DNA of 46,350 nucleotides from Deltaproteobacteria bacterium (GTDB lineage: Bacteria; Desulfobacterota; WTBG01; JAGOGO01). The stretch's first letter is position 1. Every line of letters starts with the position of its first letter. The notes below the pieces were generated by a model that saw only the letters and a list, made by a program, of their open reading frames with translations, did not search any database and was not told the DNA's origin. The position numbers were made by a program, and so were the translations under genes. Of this stretch, positions 9,040 through 18,268 are shown in pieces. The stretch covers positions 1-46,350 of the forward strand of contig JAGOGO010000009.1 of NCBI GenBank assembly GCA_017996625.1. Direction: 5' to 3'.

Positions 9040-9816
9040 ATGGATTCAGTTATTCTCCCTAGTCTGGCCTTCATTTTCGGAACCATTATCGGCAGCTTCC
9101 TGAACGTTTGTATATATCGTCTGCCTCAGGAAACATCCATCGTATTTCCCGGTTCCCACTGCCCCCGATGCGGCCAGCCGATACGGTTTTACGATAACAT
9201 CCCCCTCCTCAGCTACCTCATCCTCGCGGGGAAATGCCGTTATTGCAGGGCGTCGATCTCGTTTCAGTACTTTCTGGTGGAAATGGCTTCCGGGATTTTC
9301 TCTCTGCTTGTTTTTCTACATTTTTCCCTGTCGGAGTATTTCGTGTATTTCGGCTTCATCGCCAGCCTTCTGGTAGTGACAGGTATCGACCTTAAGCACA
9401 AGATTATTCCCGATGTCATTTCCCTGCCCGGAATTGTCATTGGCTTCGCATGCTCCTTCGTGCTCCCGCGAATTACCTATGTCGATTCACTCCTCGGTAT
9501 TGCTCTGGGAGGCGGGACCCTGCTTACCGTGTCCGTTGTATACTACGCAGTTACGAAAACCGAAGGCATGGGTGGAGGAGATATCAAACTCCTCGCCATG
9601 ATCGGCGCCTTTCTCGGGCCAAAGGCTGTTGTAGCCGTAATATTCATAAGTTCCTGTGTGGGCTCGCTGATAGGCATTGGGATTATCCTTCTCAAAGGCA
9701 AAGACCGAAAATACGCTATCCCTTTCGGTCCGTTTCTGGCTTTGGGGGCGGTTATTTTTGTTTTCTGGGGTGACGCCCTCCTGAATTGGTACCAGCGCTT
9801 CTTACTCGGAGAATAG
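9040..9816 (+). CDS. pilD: Prepilin peptidase (type IV leader peptidase / methyltransferase)
   Basis: Inner-membrane aspartic protease that cleaves and N-methylates type IV pilin-like and type II secretion pseudopilin precursors. The N-terminal methyltransferase domain has the zinc-binding CPRC...CRYC cysteines (about 41, 44, 66, 69). The catalytic aspartates are in TGIDLKHKIIPD (about D117) and MGGGDIKLL (about D181). About seven to eight hydrophobic segments and the 258-residue length fit the family. It is six bases upstream of a membrane histidine kinase and regulator, an arrangement recalling pilD-pilS-pilR, so these may control pilus or secretion genes. No pilin gene is in the window. 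Confidence 0.94.
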   Translation: MDSVILPSLAFIFGTIIGSFLNVCIYRLPQETSIVFPGSHCPRCGQPIRFYDNIPLLSYLILAGKCRYCRASISFQYFLVEMASGIFSLLVFLHFSLSEYFVYFGFIASLLVVTGIDLKHKIIPDVISLPGIVIGFACSFVLPRITYVDSLLGIALGGGTLLTVSVVYYAVTKTEGMGGGDIKLLAMIGAFLGPKAVVAVIFISSCVGSLIGIGIILLKGKDRKYAIPFGPFLALGAVIFVFWGDALLNWYQRFLLGE

Positions 9817-9822
9817 CAGGCA

Positions 9823-11496
9823 GTGATCAAGCCCGGTCTTCGATGGGAAATCATTTTTGCGCTCCTCATCGCCATGGTGACAGCGAGTTTTCTGATCAGC
9901 ATAGTTGTCATGAGCGTAACCAAGCGAAGCATTATCGATCAGAAAGTTGAAGCTACTGCGACCTTGATCCATGCTTTCCAGCACAGTGTAGATTCGATCT
10001 GCTCCGGAAACGAAGAGGCCCTTCTCAACCGTACTGTTGTCTGGCAGCTGCAGCGCCTTGTACTCCTGTTCACTAAGGAAAAGGATCTGAAAACGGTTTT
10101 TGTCACTGACCGCACCGGCCGAATACTGGCCTCTAACCACGTGAACAGAATCGGAACCACGCTGAAGGATGATGATCTGAACAAGGTCATTAGCACTGCC
10201 GGCATTCTCGCTCGGCTGCCGCAGGATAAAAATGACATTTTTCGTCAGGTCAGTGATGAGCTCTCGGTTTCGGCGCCACTCTATTTAAAAGGTCAGGTGG
10301 CCGGAGCAATCAGGATGACCTTTTCCCTGCAGAGTATTCATGCTGCCATCACGAACTCGCTCCAGCTGATCGTCTTTTACATTATCTTCACCGCCATACT
10401 TATTACCGCCCTCGGCAGCTACCTGCTATCGCGTATCGTGGTACGCCCAATCCAGAGGCTGGCACAGGCTACTGAGGCTTTAGGCAAGGGGGATTTCAAC
10501 GTTCTGGTAGAGAATACCAGCCGCAACGAACTGGGACACCTTTCGTTGGCTTTCTCCACTATGAGTAATCGCATCGAACAGCATCAAAAAGAACTGCACG
10601 CCAAGATCGAATCACTGGAAATTCTCAATCGGGATCTGCAGCAGTCACGAAAGGAAGTACTCGCTGGAGAGCGGTTGGCATTGGTGGGCAAACTCGCTGC
10701 AGGCGTTGCCCATGAAATTGGAAATCCCTTGAGTGTCATTCTCGGTTATGTTGGGCTGCTCCAGAAAAAAGAGCCACAGCATTCACCGTCTCTCGACTAT
10801 CTAAGGCGTGTGGAGCAGGAGCTTCTGCGCATCAATCACACCATCCGAGGACTGCTGGATTTCAGCCGGCAGCCGCAATCAGAGGCTGCTCTCGTGGATA
10901 TGAAACAGGTCCTCGATGACGCTCTCGGCCTCGTCGGCCATCAGGGAAAGTTTCAAGAGCTTCAGCTGATAACCTCACTTGAGGATGAGCTCTGGCTGGT
11001 GGAAGGTGATCGCAACCAGTTCCAGCAGGTGATCCTCAACCTTCTGCTCAATGCCGGTGAGGCGGTGGCTGACCGGGGAACCATCGCCCTGCTGGCTGAC
11101 CGCATGATTTGGAAAGACGATACCCTTGTTGCCTGTGCTGTTGCTCACCGGACTGATTTCTCTCCGGTTCCTCTTTTTGGTCTCGGTGATGAACGTGTTC
11201 CCTGGGAAGATCCGGCTCCTTTCGTGAACGGTCAACCGGTCTTACGCCTTCTGACTGCTGACGATGGAATCGGCATTGCCGAGGGAAATCTCGGCCGGAT
11301 CTTCGATCCCTTCTTCACCACAAAAGAGGCAGGCAAAGGAACTGGCTTAGGGCTCGCAATCTGCATGCGCATTATTGAATCTTCCGGAGGAATCATCACT
11401 GCCCGCAGCGAAATCGGGCGCGGCAGTGCCTTTCTTATTCTCTTGCCCGGCAAAGGACTGCAGAATGGATACGACTCGCATTCTCATCGTGGATGA
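9823..11496 (+). CDS. Membrane-bound HAMP sensor histidine kinase (PilS/NtrB-like)
   Basis: Inner-membrane sensor kinase. TM1 is at about residues 9-31, followed by a ~150-residue periplasmic sensing region. TM2 is at about 181-204, then a HAMP linker (VVRPIQRLAQATEALGKGDF) and a coiled-coil segment. The dimerisation domain has the phospho-His at about 297 in LAAGVAHEIGNPLS. The ATPase domain has an N box NLLLNAGEA, a DDGIGIAEG G1 box, IFDPFFTTKE and the GTGLGL G2 box. There is an insertion of about 45 residues between the N and G1 boxes. The start is GTG, six bases after the prepilin peptidase stop, and the gene overlaps the following regulator by 32 bases. It is the likely cognate kinase of that regulator. 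Confidence 0.92.
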   Translation: MIKPGLRWEIIFALLIAMVTASFLISIVVMSVTKRSIIDQKVEATATLIHAFQHSVDSICSGNEEALLNRTVVWQLQRLVLLFTKEKDLKTVFVTDRTGRILASNHVNRIGTTLKDDDLNKVISTAGILARLPQDKNDIFRQVSDELSVSAPLYLKGQVAGAIRMTFSLQSIHAAITNSLQLIVFYIIFTAILITALGSYLLSRIVVRPIQRLAQATEALGKGDFNVLVENTSRNELGHLSLAFSTMSNRIEQHQKELHAKIESLEILNRDLQQSRKEVLAGERLALVGKLAAGVAHEIGNPLSVILGYVGLLQKKEPQHSPSLDYLRRVEQELLRINHTIRGLLDFSRQPQSEAALVDMKQVLDDALGLVGHQGKFQELQLITSLEDELWLVEGDRNQFQQVILNLLLNAGEAVADRGTIALLADRMIWKDDTLVACAVAHRTDFSPVPLFGLGDERVPWEDPAPFVNGQPVLRLLTADDGIGIAEGNLGRIFDPFFTTKEAGKGTGLGLAICMRIIESSGGIITARSEIGRGSAFLILLPGKGLQNGYDSHSHRG

Positions 11497-12832
11497 TGAA
11501 GAAAATATGCGCCATATGCTCTCGGAGCTGCTCAAACAGGATGGTTATGGCGTAGATACCGCCGGCAACGGTCAGGAGGCGCTGGATAAGCTCGAGGTGC
11601 GTGACTTTGACCTGATTCTGTGCGATCTGCGCATGCCGGAAATGGACGGGCTCACGTTCCTTTCCACGGTAGTTGACAAGAAGCTGAAGTCTTCAGTGAT
11701 CATGATGTCCGCTTACAGCACGGTCGACCTGGCGGTTGAAGCAATGAGGATCGGTGCCGTCGATTATATTTCCAAACCGTTTAATACCGATGAGATCCTG
11801 CTGAAACTCAGGCGGCTCAACAATGAGGAGCGGCTCAAGCGGGAATTCGTGCAGCTTAAACATGAACTGCAGCAGTCAGAGCCTACCTTCTCCAGCCTTA
11901 TCGGACAAAGTGAGAACATGCAGAACGTATTTCGCACGGTGGAGAAGGTAGCGGGCTATAAGACCACGGTTCTGATCTCCGGTGAGAGCGGTACCGGTAA
12001 AGAGCTTCTGGCCCGGGCAATTCACAATCACAGTCCACGCGCCGCCAAGCCTTTCATTCCGATAAACTGCGGAGCAATACCGGAAAACCTGCTCGAAAGC
12101 GAGCTCTTCGGGTACCTCAAAGGATCATTTACTGATGCAGTACGCACTAAAAAGGGGCTTTTTGAAGAGGCCCATGAGGGCACTCTGTTTCTCGATGAAA
12201 TCGGCGAACTGCCGTTACTCCTGCAGGTAAAGCTGCTGCGGGCGCTTCAGGAGGAAGAAATCCGGCGACTGGGTGATACTCAGGCAATTCATGTGGACGT
12301 AAGAATTGTCGCCGCCACGGTTCATGATCTTTCCGACAGGGTGCAGAACGGCTTGTTTCGTTCCGATCTTTATTACCGCCTCAACGTTCTCACCATACAT
12401 GTTCCACCACTTCGCGAGCGGAAAAGCGACATCCCCGTCCTGATCAATCATTTTTTACACAAGTTCCGTCAGAAGCTCGGAGTCCTGGTGGAAAAGATAT
12501 CACCGGAAGCGTACCGAATGCTCCTCAACTATGACTGGCCGGGCAATGTCCGGGAGCTGGAAAATGTATTGGAACGGGCAATTGTTCTCAGTTCTGACAA
12601 CACGATCACTGACGAAAGCCTTCCCCCGGAGATTCGCGAAGCTGCCCGAGCAGGCATGGCTCCGATTTCCCTGGAAGCGCTTTCCTTGAAAAAGGCTAGC
12701 CGGGATCTGGAAGTGGAGCTTATCAAGAAAGCCCTCAAGGCAACCAACGGAAACCATACCAAAGCGGCCCGGCTCCTGGAAATCAGCCACCGAGCTTTCT
12801 TATATAAATTGAAGGAGTATAATTTGCGCTAG
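11465..12832 (+). CDS. NtrC-family response regulator with altered sigma-54 loop (GSFTDA)
   Basis: Response regulator of receiver, AAA+ and Fis-HTH architecture, 455 residues. The receiver has acidic pocket VDDEE, phospho-acceptor D54 in [13 protein letters not shown] and K104 in ISKPF. The AAA+ domain has Walker A GESGTGKE at about 173-180 and Walker [11 protein letters not shown]. The HTH is [20 protein letters not shown]. The start ATG at 11465 was chosen over the upstream in-frame 11375 because it gives a canonical receiver N-terminus and has AAAGGA about six bases before it. Odd: the loop that contacts sigma-54 reads GSFTDA (about 220-225) instead of GAFTGA, unlike the intact loop of the paralogue at 5385. 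It may bind sigma-54 less well or act differently. It overlaps the kinase at 9823. Confidence 0.92.
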   Translation: MDTTRILIVDDEENMRHMLSELLKQDGYGVDTAGNGQEALDKLEVRDFDLILCDLRMPEMDGLTFLSTVVDKKLKSSVIMMSAYSTVDLAVEAMRIGAVDYISKPFNTDEILLKLRRLNNEERLKREFVQLKHELQQSEPTFSSLIGQSENMQNVFRTVEKVAGYKTTVLISGESGTGKELLARAIHNHSPRAAKPFIPINCGAIPENLLESELFGYLKGSFTDAVRTKKGLFEEAHEGTLFLDEIGELPLLLQVKLLRALQEEEIRRLGDTQAIHVDVRIVAATVHDLSDRVQNGLFRSDLYYRLNVLTIHVPPLRERKSDIPVLINHFLHKFRQKLGVLVEKISPEAYRMLLNYDWPGNVRELENVLERAIVLSSDNTITDESLPPEIREAARAGMAPISLEALSLKKASRDLEVELIKKALKATNGNHTKAARLLEISHRAFLYKLKEYNLR

Positions 12833-12940
12833 CAGGCCAGCGGCAGCAGTGTATTGACTTCGTGATCATGAAGCAGGTAGACAGAGTCCTAGCTCTGGCA
12901 TTCTTGTTCTCCGCCGATTTTAGAACTTTGATCCCAACAC

Positions 12941-13066
12941 GCCGGGTGCTCAAAAAGGTACAGATGCAAGGCGCCGAGGGAGCGACGACTGAGGCGTATA
13001 GTTAATACGCCGCAAGGAGGAGCGACCGAAGGCAACACAGCAGATGGGCCTTTTTCAACACCCGGC
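12941..13066. repeat. 126-bp palindromic dispersed element
   Basis: Outer arms GCCGGGTGCTCAAAAAGG (12941-12958) and CCTTTTTCAACACCCGGC (13049-13066) are near-perfect inverted repeats, extended inward by CAGATGC / GCAGATG-like sequence. The centre has a perfect hairpin, GGCGTAT (12993-12999) / ATACGCC (13005-13011). Elements with these ends are, from memory, frequent between genes in deltaproteobacteria. It lies directly before the transporter ribosome binding site (TGAGG at 13071). The rest of the 12833-13079 gap holds nothing recognisable. Confidence 0.8.
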
Positions 13067-13079
13067 CCAGTGAGGTTTT

Positions 13080-14018
13080 ATGTTTAACAGACTGTGTGAT
13101 TGGTTTACCCGGCTACTCACCCTCTGGGTGGTGGCAGCAATAGGTGTGGGATATTGGTTTCCAGGTGCTCTGACCATCTTCAAGGGTTACAACGAGTGGT
13201 TTTTCATGTTCACCATGTTCGGCATCGGGGTGATTCTTTCTCCCGATGATTTTAGGCTCATTTTCAGAAAGCCGATTCCCGTCGTCGTAGGTGTTGCGGC
13301 TCAGTTCCTCATCATGCCTGCGTTGGCTCTCGTTATCGCCCGCCTGCTCAAACTGGAGCCGTCGCTTGCCCTGGGATTAATTCTCGTGGGAGCAGTTCCT
13401 GACGCCATGGCTTCTGGAGTCATCTCCTATCTGGCTCAGGCTGATGTAGCCTTCTCGGTTGCTCTCACCAGTGCCACCACGCTGGTTGCTCCCCTGGTAA
13501 CTCCTTCGGTCACCTATCTTTTTGGAAAAATGTATATCCCTATTCAGTTCTGGCCTTTGTTTCTCAGCATTATCAAAATGGTCATTGTGCCTCTGGCAGC
13601 CGGACTGGCCGTGAAACATCGCTGGGGCAAAGAAATCGCTCCAGTCGAAAAGCTGTTTCCAACTCTTTCTACCCTTTTCATTGCTTTTATCTGCGGCCTG
13701 GTGGTGGCTTTAAACAAAGAACATCTTGCTGAAGTGAGTCCTTCCATAATCACCGGTGTTTTTCTGCTTAACCTTTTCGGCCTCATCTTCGGGTATGCCA
13801 CCGGGAAGTTGTTTCGCTTTGATATCAAGCGCTCCCGAACGCTCGCCATCAATGTCGCCATGCAAAACGCCGGCTTGGGCGCAGTGCTCGCTTTGAAACA
13901 TTTTTCTGCTGAAGCGGCCATTCCCAATGCTCTGTTCGCAACCTGGTGCATCGTCACCGGCTCCATCCTTGCAGCTTGGTGGACCCGAAAAAGCCGACAA
14001 CTGCCTCAGGAGCACTGA
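13080..14018 (+). CDS. Bile acid:sodium symporter (BASS/SBF) family transporter
   Basis: Integral inner-membrane protein of 312 residues with about nine to ten hydrophobic helices. Family features include MFGIGVILSPDDF after the second helix, VGAVPDAMASGVISYLAQADVAFS in the conserved core, and MQNAGLGAVLA near the C terminus. Bacterial members of this family move small organic anions such as pantoate, keto acids or sulfur compounds with sodium; nothing here identifies the substrate. It is monocistronic, preceded by a palindromic element that leaves only 13 bases for the TGAGG ribosome binding site, and faces the ppx-like gene across a perfect palindrome. Confidence 0.88.
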   Translation: MFNRLCDWFTRLLTLWVVAAIGVGYWFPGALTIFKGYNEWFFMFTMFGIGVILSPDDFRLIFRKPIPVVVGVAAQFLIMPALALVIARLLKLEPSLALGLILVGAVPDAMASGVISYLAQADVAFSVALTSATTLVAPLVTPSVTYLFGKMYIPIQFWPLFLSIIKMVIVPLAAGLAVKHRWGKEIAPVEKLFPTLSTLFIAFICGLVVALNKEHLAEVSPSIITGVFLLNLFGLIFGYATGKLFRFDIKRSRTLAINVAMQNAGLGAVLALKHFSAEAAIPNALFATWCIVTGSILAAWWTRKSRQLPQEH

Positions 14019-14081
14019 GCGCTGGCGCTTTCTTCACGGCGAGGACGCTCCCACAAGAGTGGACTTCAAGGTTGAAGGTTA

Positions 14082-14118
14082 AAGTATACGTCCTATAGGT
14101 CCTATAGGACGTATACTT
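14082..14118. repeat. Perfect 18-bp inverted repeat with a one-base loop between convergent genes
   Basis: The left arm is AAGTATACGTCCTATAGG (14082-14099), followed by a single T, and the right arm (14101-14118) is its exact reverse complement. It contains the inner direct repeat CCTATAGG. It lies between the convergent transporter and Ppx genes and runs into the stop codon of the latter. It might terminate transcription from both sides, but it is AT-rich and lacks a U tract. Confidence 0.9.
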
Positions 14119-15064
14119 AGGATGCCACCAGTTCCGGCGAGAGAATGATTCCCTCCAGGATCCCGGAGTCGATGACCCTCAGAGCTGAGAATCCAAAGAG
14201 CTCCATGACCGCGAGAGTGATCAGGGCGCCAGGGATGATCAGATCTTCCCGGCCTGGCTGCAGGCCCGGAAGCAGCAGGCGCTCATAGCTGGTTTGATCG
14301 ATCAGGGTGTCAAAAATTTCCTCGATCAGATCATGATGCAGAACATGGTTGGTCACTTGATCGCGGTCATACACGGTGAGCATTAGATCCATTGCGGCAA
14401 GGGTCGTCGGGGTACCGGCAATACCGATGAGTACCGTGCGTGTGCAGGTAAAGGGAAACCGCTCCGCCTGCTCGAAGTGCCGCCTGACCTTCTGTACCTG
14501 CTCATACACCTGTTGCCTGGCAACCGCGATCTCATCACTGATTGGAGGGTCATGATGCAGCAGGCTCTCCGTGAGATGCACCACGCCGAGCTCGATGCTT
14601 TCGATCAGGTCGGGCGTAGTGCCGGAGGTGAGAATGAATTCCGTACTTCCGCCACCGATGTCGAAGATGAGCGCCTGATCGAACGGCACCGACACCGGCA
14701 GCAGAGCTCCACGAGCTGCCAGCTGTGCTTCGGTTGCGCCGGTAATGACGGTGATGTCGATTCCTGCTTCACTACGTGCCTGCTCGATAAATTTGGCTCG
14801 ATTGGCCGCCTTGCGCACCACACTGGTAGCAACTGCCAGTGCCGATTCCACACCAAGATCATTCATGGCTGCTCGAAATTCCTGAAGAACGGCGATCGTG
14901 CGGCTCATGGCCTCTTCCGCGATACCGCCTTGAGGTGTGTAGCCGCCACCCAGCCGCGTTATCCGCTCCTGGCGGCTGATGACCGTAAAGTGCTCCTGAC
15001 CATGATAGTCTGCTACTAACAGTCGTACCGTATTGGTGCCAATATCAATTGCTGCTCGCCGCAT
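14117..15064 (-). CDS. Ppx/GppA-family phosphatase (exopolyphosphatase or pppGpp phosphatase)
   Basis: Actin-like fold phosphatase acting on polyphosphate or pppGpp. The N-terminal AAIDIGTNTVRLLVAD phosphate loop, the GVESALAVATSVVRKAANR stretch, GATEAQLAARG and the second phosphate loop LIFDIGGGSTEF are all present, followed by GIAGTPTTLAAMDL. At 315 residues it is the short single-module form without the HD extension. Substrate preference cannot be assigned from sequence. The stop codon overlaps a perfect palindrome. Upstream lies a heptad-repeat region and then a macro-domain gene on the same strand, 242 bases away, so co-transcription is possible. Confidence 0.92.
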   Translation of the reverse strand: MRRAAIDIGTNTVRLLVADYHGQEHFTVISRQERITRLGGGYTPQGGIAEEAMSRTIAVLQEFRAAMNDLGVESALAVATSVVRKAANRAKFIEQARSEAGIDITVITGATEAQLAARGALLPVSVPFDQALIFDIGGGSTEFILTSGTTPDLIESIELGVVHLTESLLHHDPPISDEIAVARQQVYEQVQKVRRHFEQAERFPFTCTRTVLIGIAGTPTTLAAMDLMLTVYDRDQVTNHVLHHDLIEEIFDTLIDQTSYERLLLPGLQPGREDLIIPGALITLAVMELFGFSALRVIDSGILEGIILSPELVAS

Positions 15065-15083
15065 ACAGTTATACCCTCTGTTA

Positions 15084-15318
15084 GTTCACCGTTGTCCGTT
15101 CACCGTTCACTGACACAAATGATGAAGTCGTAGAAAAGCGTCCCTGTTGTCTCAACAGCTCGAGAGGTAATAGAAACAGCTGTATTTTCTGTATGCCCGC
15201 CTACGCGGGCATGACGCACTGTCGTGAGTGCCTACCTTCTACGAGTCTATCTTTTGTCTGTGAACGATGGATCTAATCCAGTCGGTGAATCCCGCGAAAC
15301 GCGGGATCAACGGTGAAC
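15084..15318. repeat. GTTCACC-type heptad repeat pair with hairpins between
   Basis: Left arm: GTTCACC, GTTGTCC, GTTCACC, GTTCACT (15084-15111) then GACAC. Right arm: GATCAAC, GGTGAAC (15305-15318), inverted. Between them are hairpins: ATCCCGC-GAAAC-GCGGGAT (15289-15307) and GCCCGCCTACGCGGGC (about 15194-15209). The right arm carries the stop codon of the macro-domain gene. The same heptad family recurs at 36136-36224. No gene is seen in the gap. Confidence 0.75.
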
Positions 15319-15837
15319 ACCTTCAGACAGCTCCCCCGCAAACACGTCGTACGCATCTTTTCCATAGAGACAGAATACCACCCGCTCAATTCCAGTTTGG
15401 CCAGTCAGATAATCCTTTGTCGTAGAAATCATGATCTCCGCACATCGGTCCAGAGGATATCCGAAGATACCTGTGCTTATTGCCGGGAACGATATAGTCC
15501 GGAGGCTATGTTCATCAGCTACTCTAAGGCTGTTGAGCGTTGCATTCCGCAGTTTCTCATCCTCGTTTCCTTCACCCATGCGAGGACCGACCGCGTGAAT
15601 GACATACCGGGCCCGAAGGTTCCCGCCGGTCGTAATCACCGCTCCTCCCACAACGGTACCACCGATCCGATCACATTCCGCCTGAATGGCTGGGCCGCCT
15701 TTGCGGCGGATCGCTCCCGCCACACCAGCGCCAAGAATTAAAGCAGCGTTGGCGGCATTGACAATCGCTTCAGTATCCATCTCAGTGATATCACCCTCAA
15801 TGAGTTCAATGACCGAACTGTTCACTGCCTTTTTCAT
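15307..15837 (-). CDS. Macro domain protein (ADP-ribose / O-acetyl-ADP-ribose binding)
   Basis: Single-domain macro protein of about 176 residues. Members bind ADP-ribose and many hydrolyse O-acetyl-ADP-ribose or ADP-ribosyl esters on proteins. Family motifs: IELIEGDITEMDTEAIVNAA, GAGVAGAIRRKGG, GGNLRARYVIHAVGP and ISFPAISTGIFGYP. The start at 15837 was chosen because AAGGAAT lies seven bases upstream; the frame is open to 15906 but those residues do not fit the family. The last residues (GVHR) and stop are encoded in a GTTCACC-type heptad repeat, so the natural C terminus may have been altered. The 313 bases up to map hold only the candidate promoter at 16078. Confidence 0.93.
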   Translation of the reverse strand: MKKAVNSSVIELIEGDITEMDTEAIVNAANAALILGAGVAGAIRRKGGPAIQAECDRIGGTVVGGAVITTGGNLRARYVIHAVGPRMGEGNEDEKLRNATLNSLRVADEHSLRTISFPAISTGIFGYPLDRCAEIMISTTKDYLTGQTGIERVVFCLYGKDAYDVFAGELSEGVHR

Positions 15838-16077
15838 AGTATGATTCCTTCGTTGAAGTTGCATCGTGATTAGCGGGTAACGGGATCCACTGCCCAGATC
15901 ACGCAAGGGCGCATGCTTTTCCGAAGATAACGCTATCAGATTTTTTCCCCGGTCTCAATCTGTTTCCGGTAGAGCCTCGGCGTTGCCAGTCTCGCCATCC
16001 CACTACTGAGCCATCCAACCCCATTCTATCTCCCACTCTGGACTTCCCTCTCTCTGCCCTCATCCCTCGATTTTGGT

Positions 16078-16105
16078 TTGACATTTACGCTATTTGGAGT
16101 ACATT
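16078..16105 (+). promoter_or_regulatory. Candidate sigma-70 promoter of the map-def-recO-glyQS run
   Basis: Consensus TTGACA (16078-16083) is followed after 16 bases by TACATT (16100-16105), about 45 bases upstream of the map ATG, in an AT-rich stretch. The rest of 15838-16150 shows no gene or repeat. Consensus match only. Confidence 0.5.
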
Positions 16106-16150
16106 TAATCAAATTTATCTTAATTTTCACAACAGTGGGTACCATTCACC

Positions 16151-16900
16151 ATGATTGTCTGCAGGTCTGCTGAAGAAATCGAAAAGCTCAAAAAAAGCAA
16201 TCGAATCGTTGCGCTTATTCTCAACGAACTCCGTGAAGCCGCAAAGCCGGGCGTTTCAGTCAAAGAGCTTGATCAGCTTTCGGAAAGGCTTATTGAACAG
16301 TATCACTGTATCCCTGCCTTTAAGGGTTACCGGAATTATCCTGCTTGCCTGTGTGCCTCGGTAAATGAACAGATCGTTCATGGAATTCCCGACGGTCGGA
16401 AGCTGAAAAATGGGGATATCATCAGCCTGGATATCGGGGTTAATTTGGATGGGTACTTTGGTGACGCTGCTATTACAGTACCAGTAGGTACCATTGATGC
16501 CGAATCAGCAACGCTGCTTCGGGTAACTGAGGACGCGCTCTATAAGGGAATCGCACAGGCTCGTGTCGGCAACCGGCTTTCCGACATTTCTCATGCCATT
16601 CAGACCTGGGTTGAGAAGCATGGATTTTCCGTGGTTCGGGATTTCGTTGGCCACGGGATCGGCAAACAGCTTCATGAAGAACCTCAGGTGCCCAATTTCG
16701 GAAAACCCGGATTCGGACCCCGACTTCGCGAAGGCATGACGCTCTGCCTGGAGCCAATGGTGAATGTGGGAACGTATAAGGTAAAAGTTCTCGATGATGG
16801 ATGGACTGCAGTTACTGCTGATGGAAGTCGCTCAGCTCACTTCGAGCACTCCATCGTGATTACCAAAGGCGAGCCGCTCATTCTGAGCACACTCGATTAG
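16151..16900 (+). CDS. map: Type I methionine aminopeptidase
   Basis: Removes the initiator methionine from nascent proteins in the cytoplasm. The dimetal site ligands are visible: ISLDIGVNLDGYFGDAAIT gives both aspartates, VGHGIGKQLHEEPQVPNFG the histidine, MTLCLEPM a glutamate and HFEHSIVI the last glutamate. The 249-residue length is typical. It is followed after 20 bases by peptide deformylase, which removes the formyl group in the step before; their pairing makes functional sense. No strong Shine-Dalgarno site is seen before the ATG. Confidence 0.97.
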   Translation: MIVCRSAEEIEKLKKSNRIVALILNELREAAKPGVSVKELDQLSERLIEQYHCIPAFKGYRNYPACLCASVNEQIVHGIPDGRKLKNGDIISLDIGVNLDGYFGDAAITVPVGTIDAESATLLRVTEDALYKGIAQARVGNRLSDISHAIQTWVEKHGFSVVRDFVGHGIGKQLHEEPQVPNFGKPGFGPRLREGMTLCLEPMVNVGTYKVKVLDDGWTAVTADGSRSAHFEHSIVITKGEPLILSTLD

Positions 16901-16920
16901 AATACGCAAGGAAGAGTATT

Positions 16921-17421
16921 ATGCTGAGGACTATTGTAACCTACCCTGACGACATTCTTCGCGGCAAGGCAAAACAGATAGAGAATATCGACGGTTCGGT
17001 GATTACCCTGGCCGAAGACATGGCTGAAACCATGTATCTTTCCCGCGGCATCGGGCTGGCCGCGCCGCAGATCGGCGTGCAGTCCTGCCTGATTGTCGCG
17101 GATATCGGCAATGAACTCATTGAGCTGTATAACCCGATGATTATCGCCGCCGAACGAGCGTTTGTTGCCCAGGAAGGGTGTTTAAGCGTTCCGGATATCA
17201 TGCTCGAGATCGAACGAGCAGAGAAAGTTGTGGTTGAAGGAATCAATCGGGAAGGCAAAAAGGTTACTCTCGAGGCTGAGGACCTGCTTGCCCGCGTCCT
17301 CCAGCATGAAATCGACCACCTCCAGGGAACACTGATCATTGATCATGCTTCCCGGATCCAGCGTCAGCTCATCAGTGGACGGCTCAAGAAACTTCATCGC
17401 CAACGCAAAGACAAAACGTGA
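16921..17421 (+). CDS. def: Peptide deformylase
   Basis: Metalloenzyme that deformylates N-formylmethionine on new proteins. All three signature motifs are intact: GIGLAAPQIG, EGCLSVP (with the metal-binding Cys) and QHEIDHLQG (with the HExxH histidines and glutamate). The 166-residue length is typical. The ATG is preceded by AAGGAAGAG. It sits directly downstream of map and 67 bases upstream of recO in one apparent operon. Confidence 0.97.
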   Translation: MLRTIVTYPDDILRGKAKQIENIDGSVITLAEDMAETMYLSRGIGLAAPQIGVQSCLIVADIGNELIELYNPMIIAAERAFVAQEGCLSVPDIMLEIERAEKVVVEGINREGKKVTLEAEDLLARVLQHEIDHLQGTLIIDHASRIQRQLISGRLKKLHRQRKDKT

Positions 17422-17488
17422 TCCGTCGTCTGCCCGGCTGCAGCCCGCCGAGTATACCTTGGGCTACTACCACAAAGGAAACATAGCC

Positions 17489-18268
17489 ATGCCAGAATTT
17501 TCTACCCCTGCAATCATTCTCGATCTGCGGGATTTTGGCGAATCGGACCGGATTGTCACCGCCTATACAAAAGAGCACGGAAAGATAAAAGGAATTGCCA
17601 AAGCGGCAAAGAAAAGCCGCAAGCGGTTCGGTGCCGCCCTGGACCTCTTCTCTCTGGTTCAGCTTACGTACTTCAGCAAAGAAACAGCCGGATTGGTGCG
17701 TCTGGAGCATTGCCTGTTGCTGCAGGCATTCCCGAAAATCCATGACGACATCATTCGCTTCGGATATGGCAGTTACCTCGCCGAGCTTGCCAGCGAGATG
17801 AGTCCCGAAGGTGTACCGCATCCGGATATTTTTCAGTGGCTGGCCACCTTTCTCTCACTGCTCGACACCTCAGAGGTCCGGGAAGAGTACCTGCGCATGT
17901 TTGAAATGCGCTTACTTACTGCCGCAGGGTATCAGCCGGCGTTGGATCATTGTATTTGCTGCAAACAGACATGGGAGAAAGGCAAATCGTTTTGTTTCAG
18001 CATTTCCCGGGGCGGCGTGGTATGTGCCGGCTGCGACGAACACGAAGCCGAGCTTCAGCCCCTCTCTCTGGGCACGGCAAAACTGCTCGAGCAGTCGAGT
18101 CGAATTACACCGGAACGAATCCAGCGGCTCGTTTATTCTCCTCAGGCACGGGAAGAAAGCAGAAAGATCATTCCTCGCTTTATTCGCTACCACCTTGGCA
18201 AGGAACTAAACTCCTATAAATTTCTCCAGAAAATCGAGCAATCTGCAAATGAGGGAACCCGACAATGA
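17489..18268 (+). CDS. recO: DNA repair protein RecO
   Basis: Mediator of RecF-pathway recombination: it binds single-stranded DNA and helps load RecA. The N-terminal OB-fold is recognisable ([25 protein letters not shown], then [13 protein letters not shown]). The C-terminal part has a zinc-ribbon-like cysteine set (CICC ... CAGC). Start chosen at 17489 because AAAGGA is nine bases upstream and the RecO N-terminus begins there; the frame is open further upstream over the def 3' end but that extension is not RecO-like. The stop overlaps the glyQ ATG (ATGA at 18265). Confidence 0.93.
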   Translation: MPEFSTPAIILDLRDFGESDRIVTAYTKEHGKIKGIAKAAKKSRKRFGAALDLFSLVQLTYFSKETAGLVRLEHCLLLQAFPKIHDDIIRFGYGSYLAELASEMSPEGVPHPDIFQWLATFLSLLDTSEVREEYLRMFEMRLLTAAGYQPALDHCICCKQTWEKGKSFCFSISRGGVVCAGCDEHEAELQPLSLGTAKLLEQSSRITPERIQRLVYSPQAREESRKIIPRFIRYHLGKELNSYKFLQKIEQSANEGTRQ

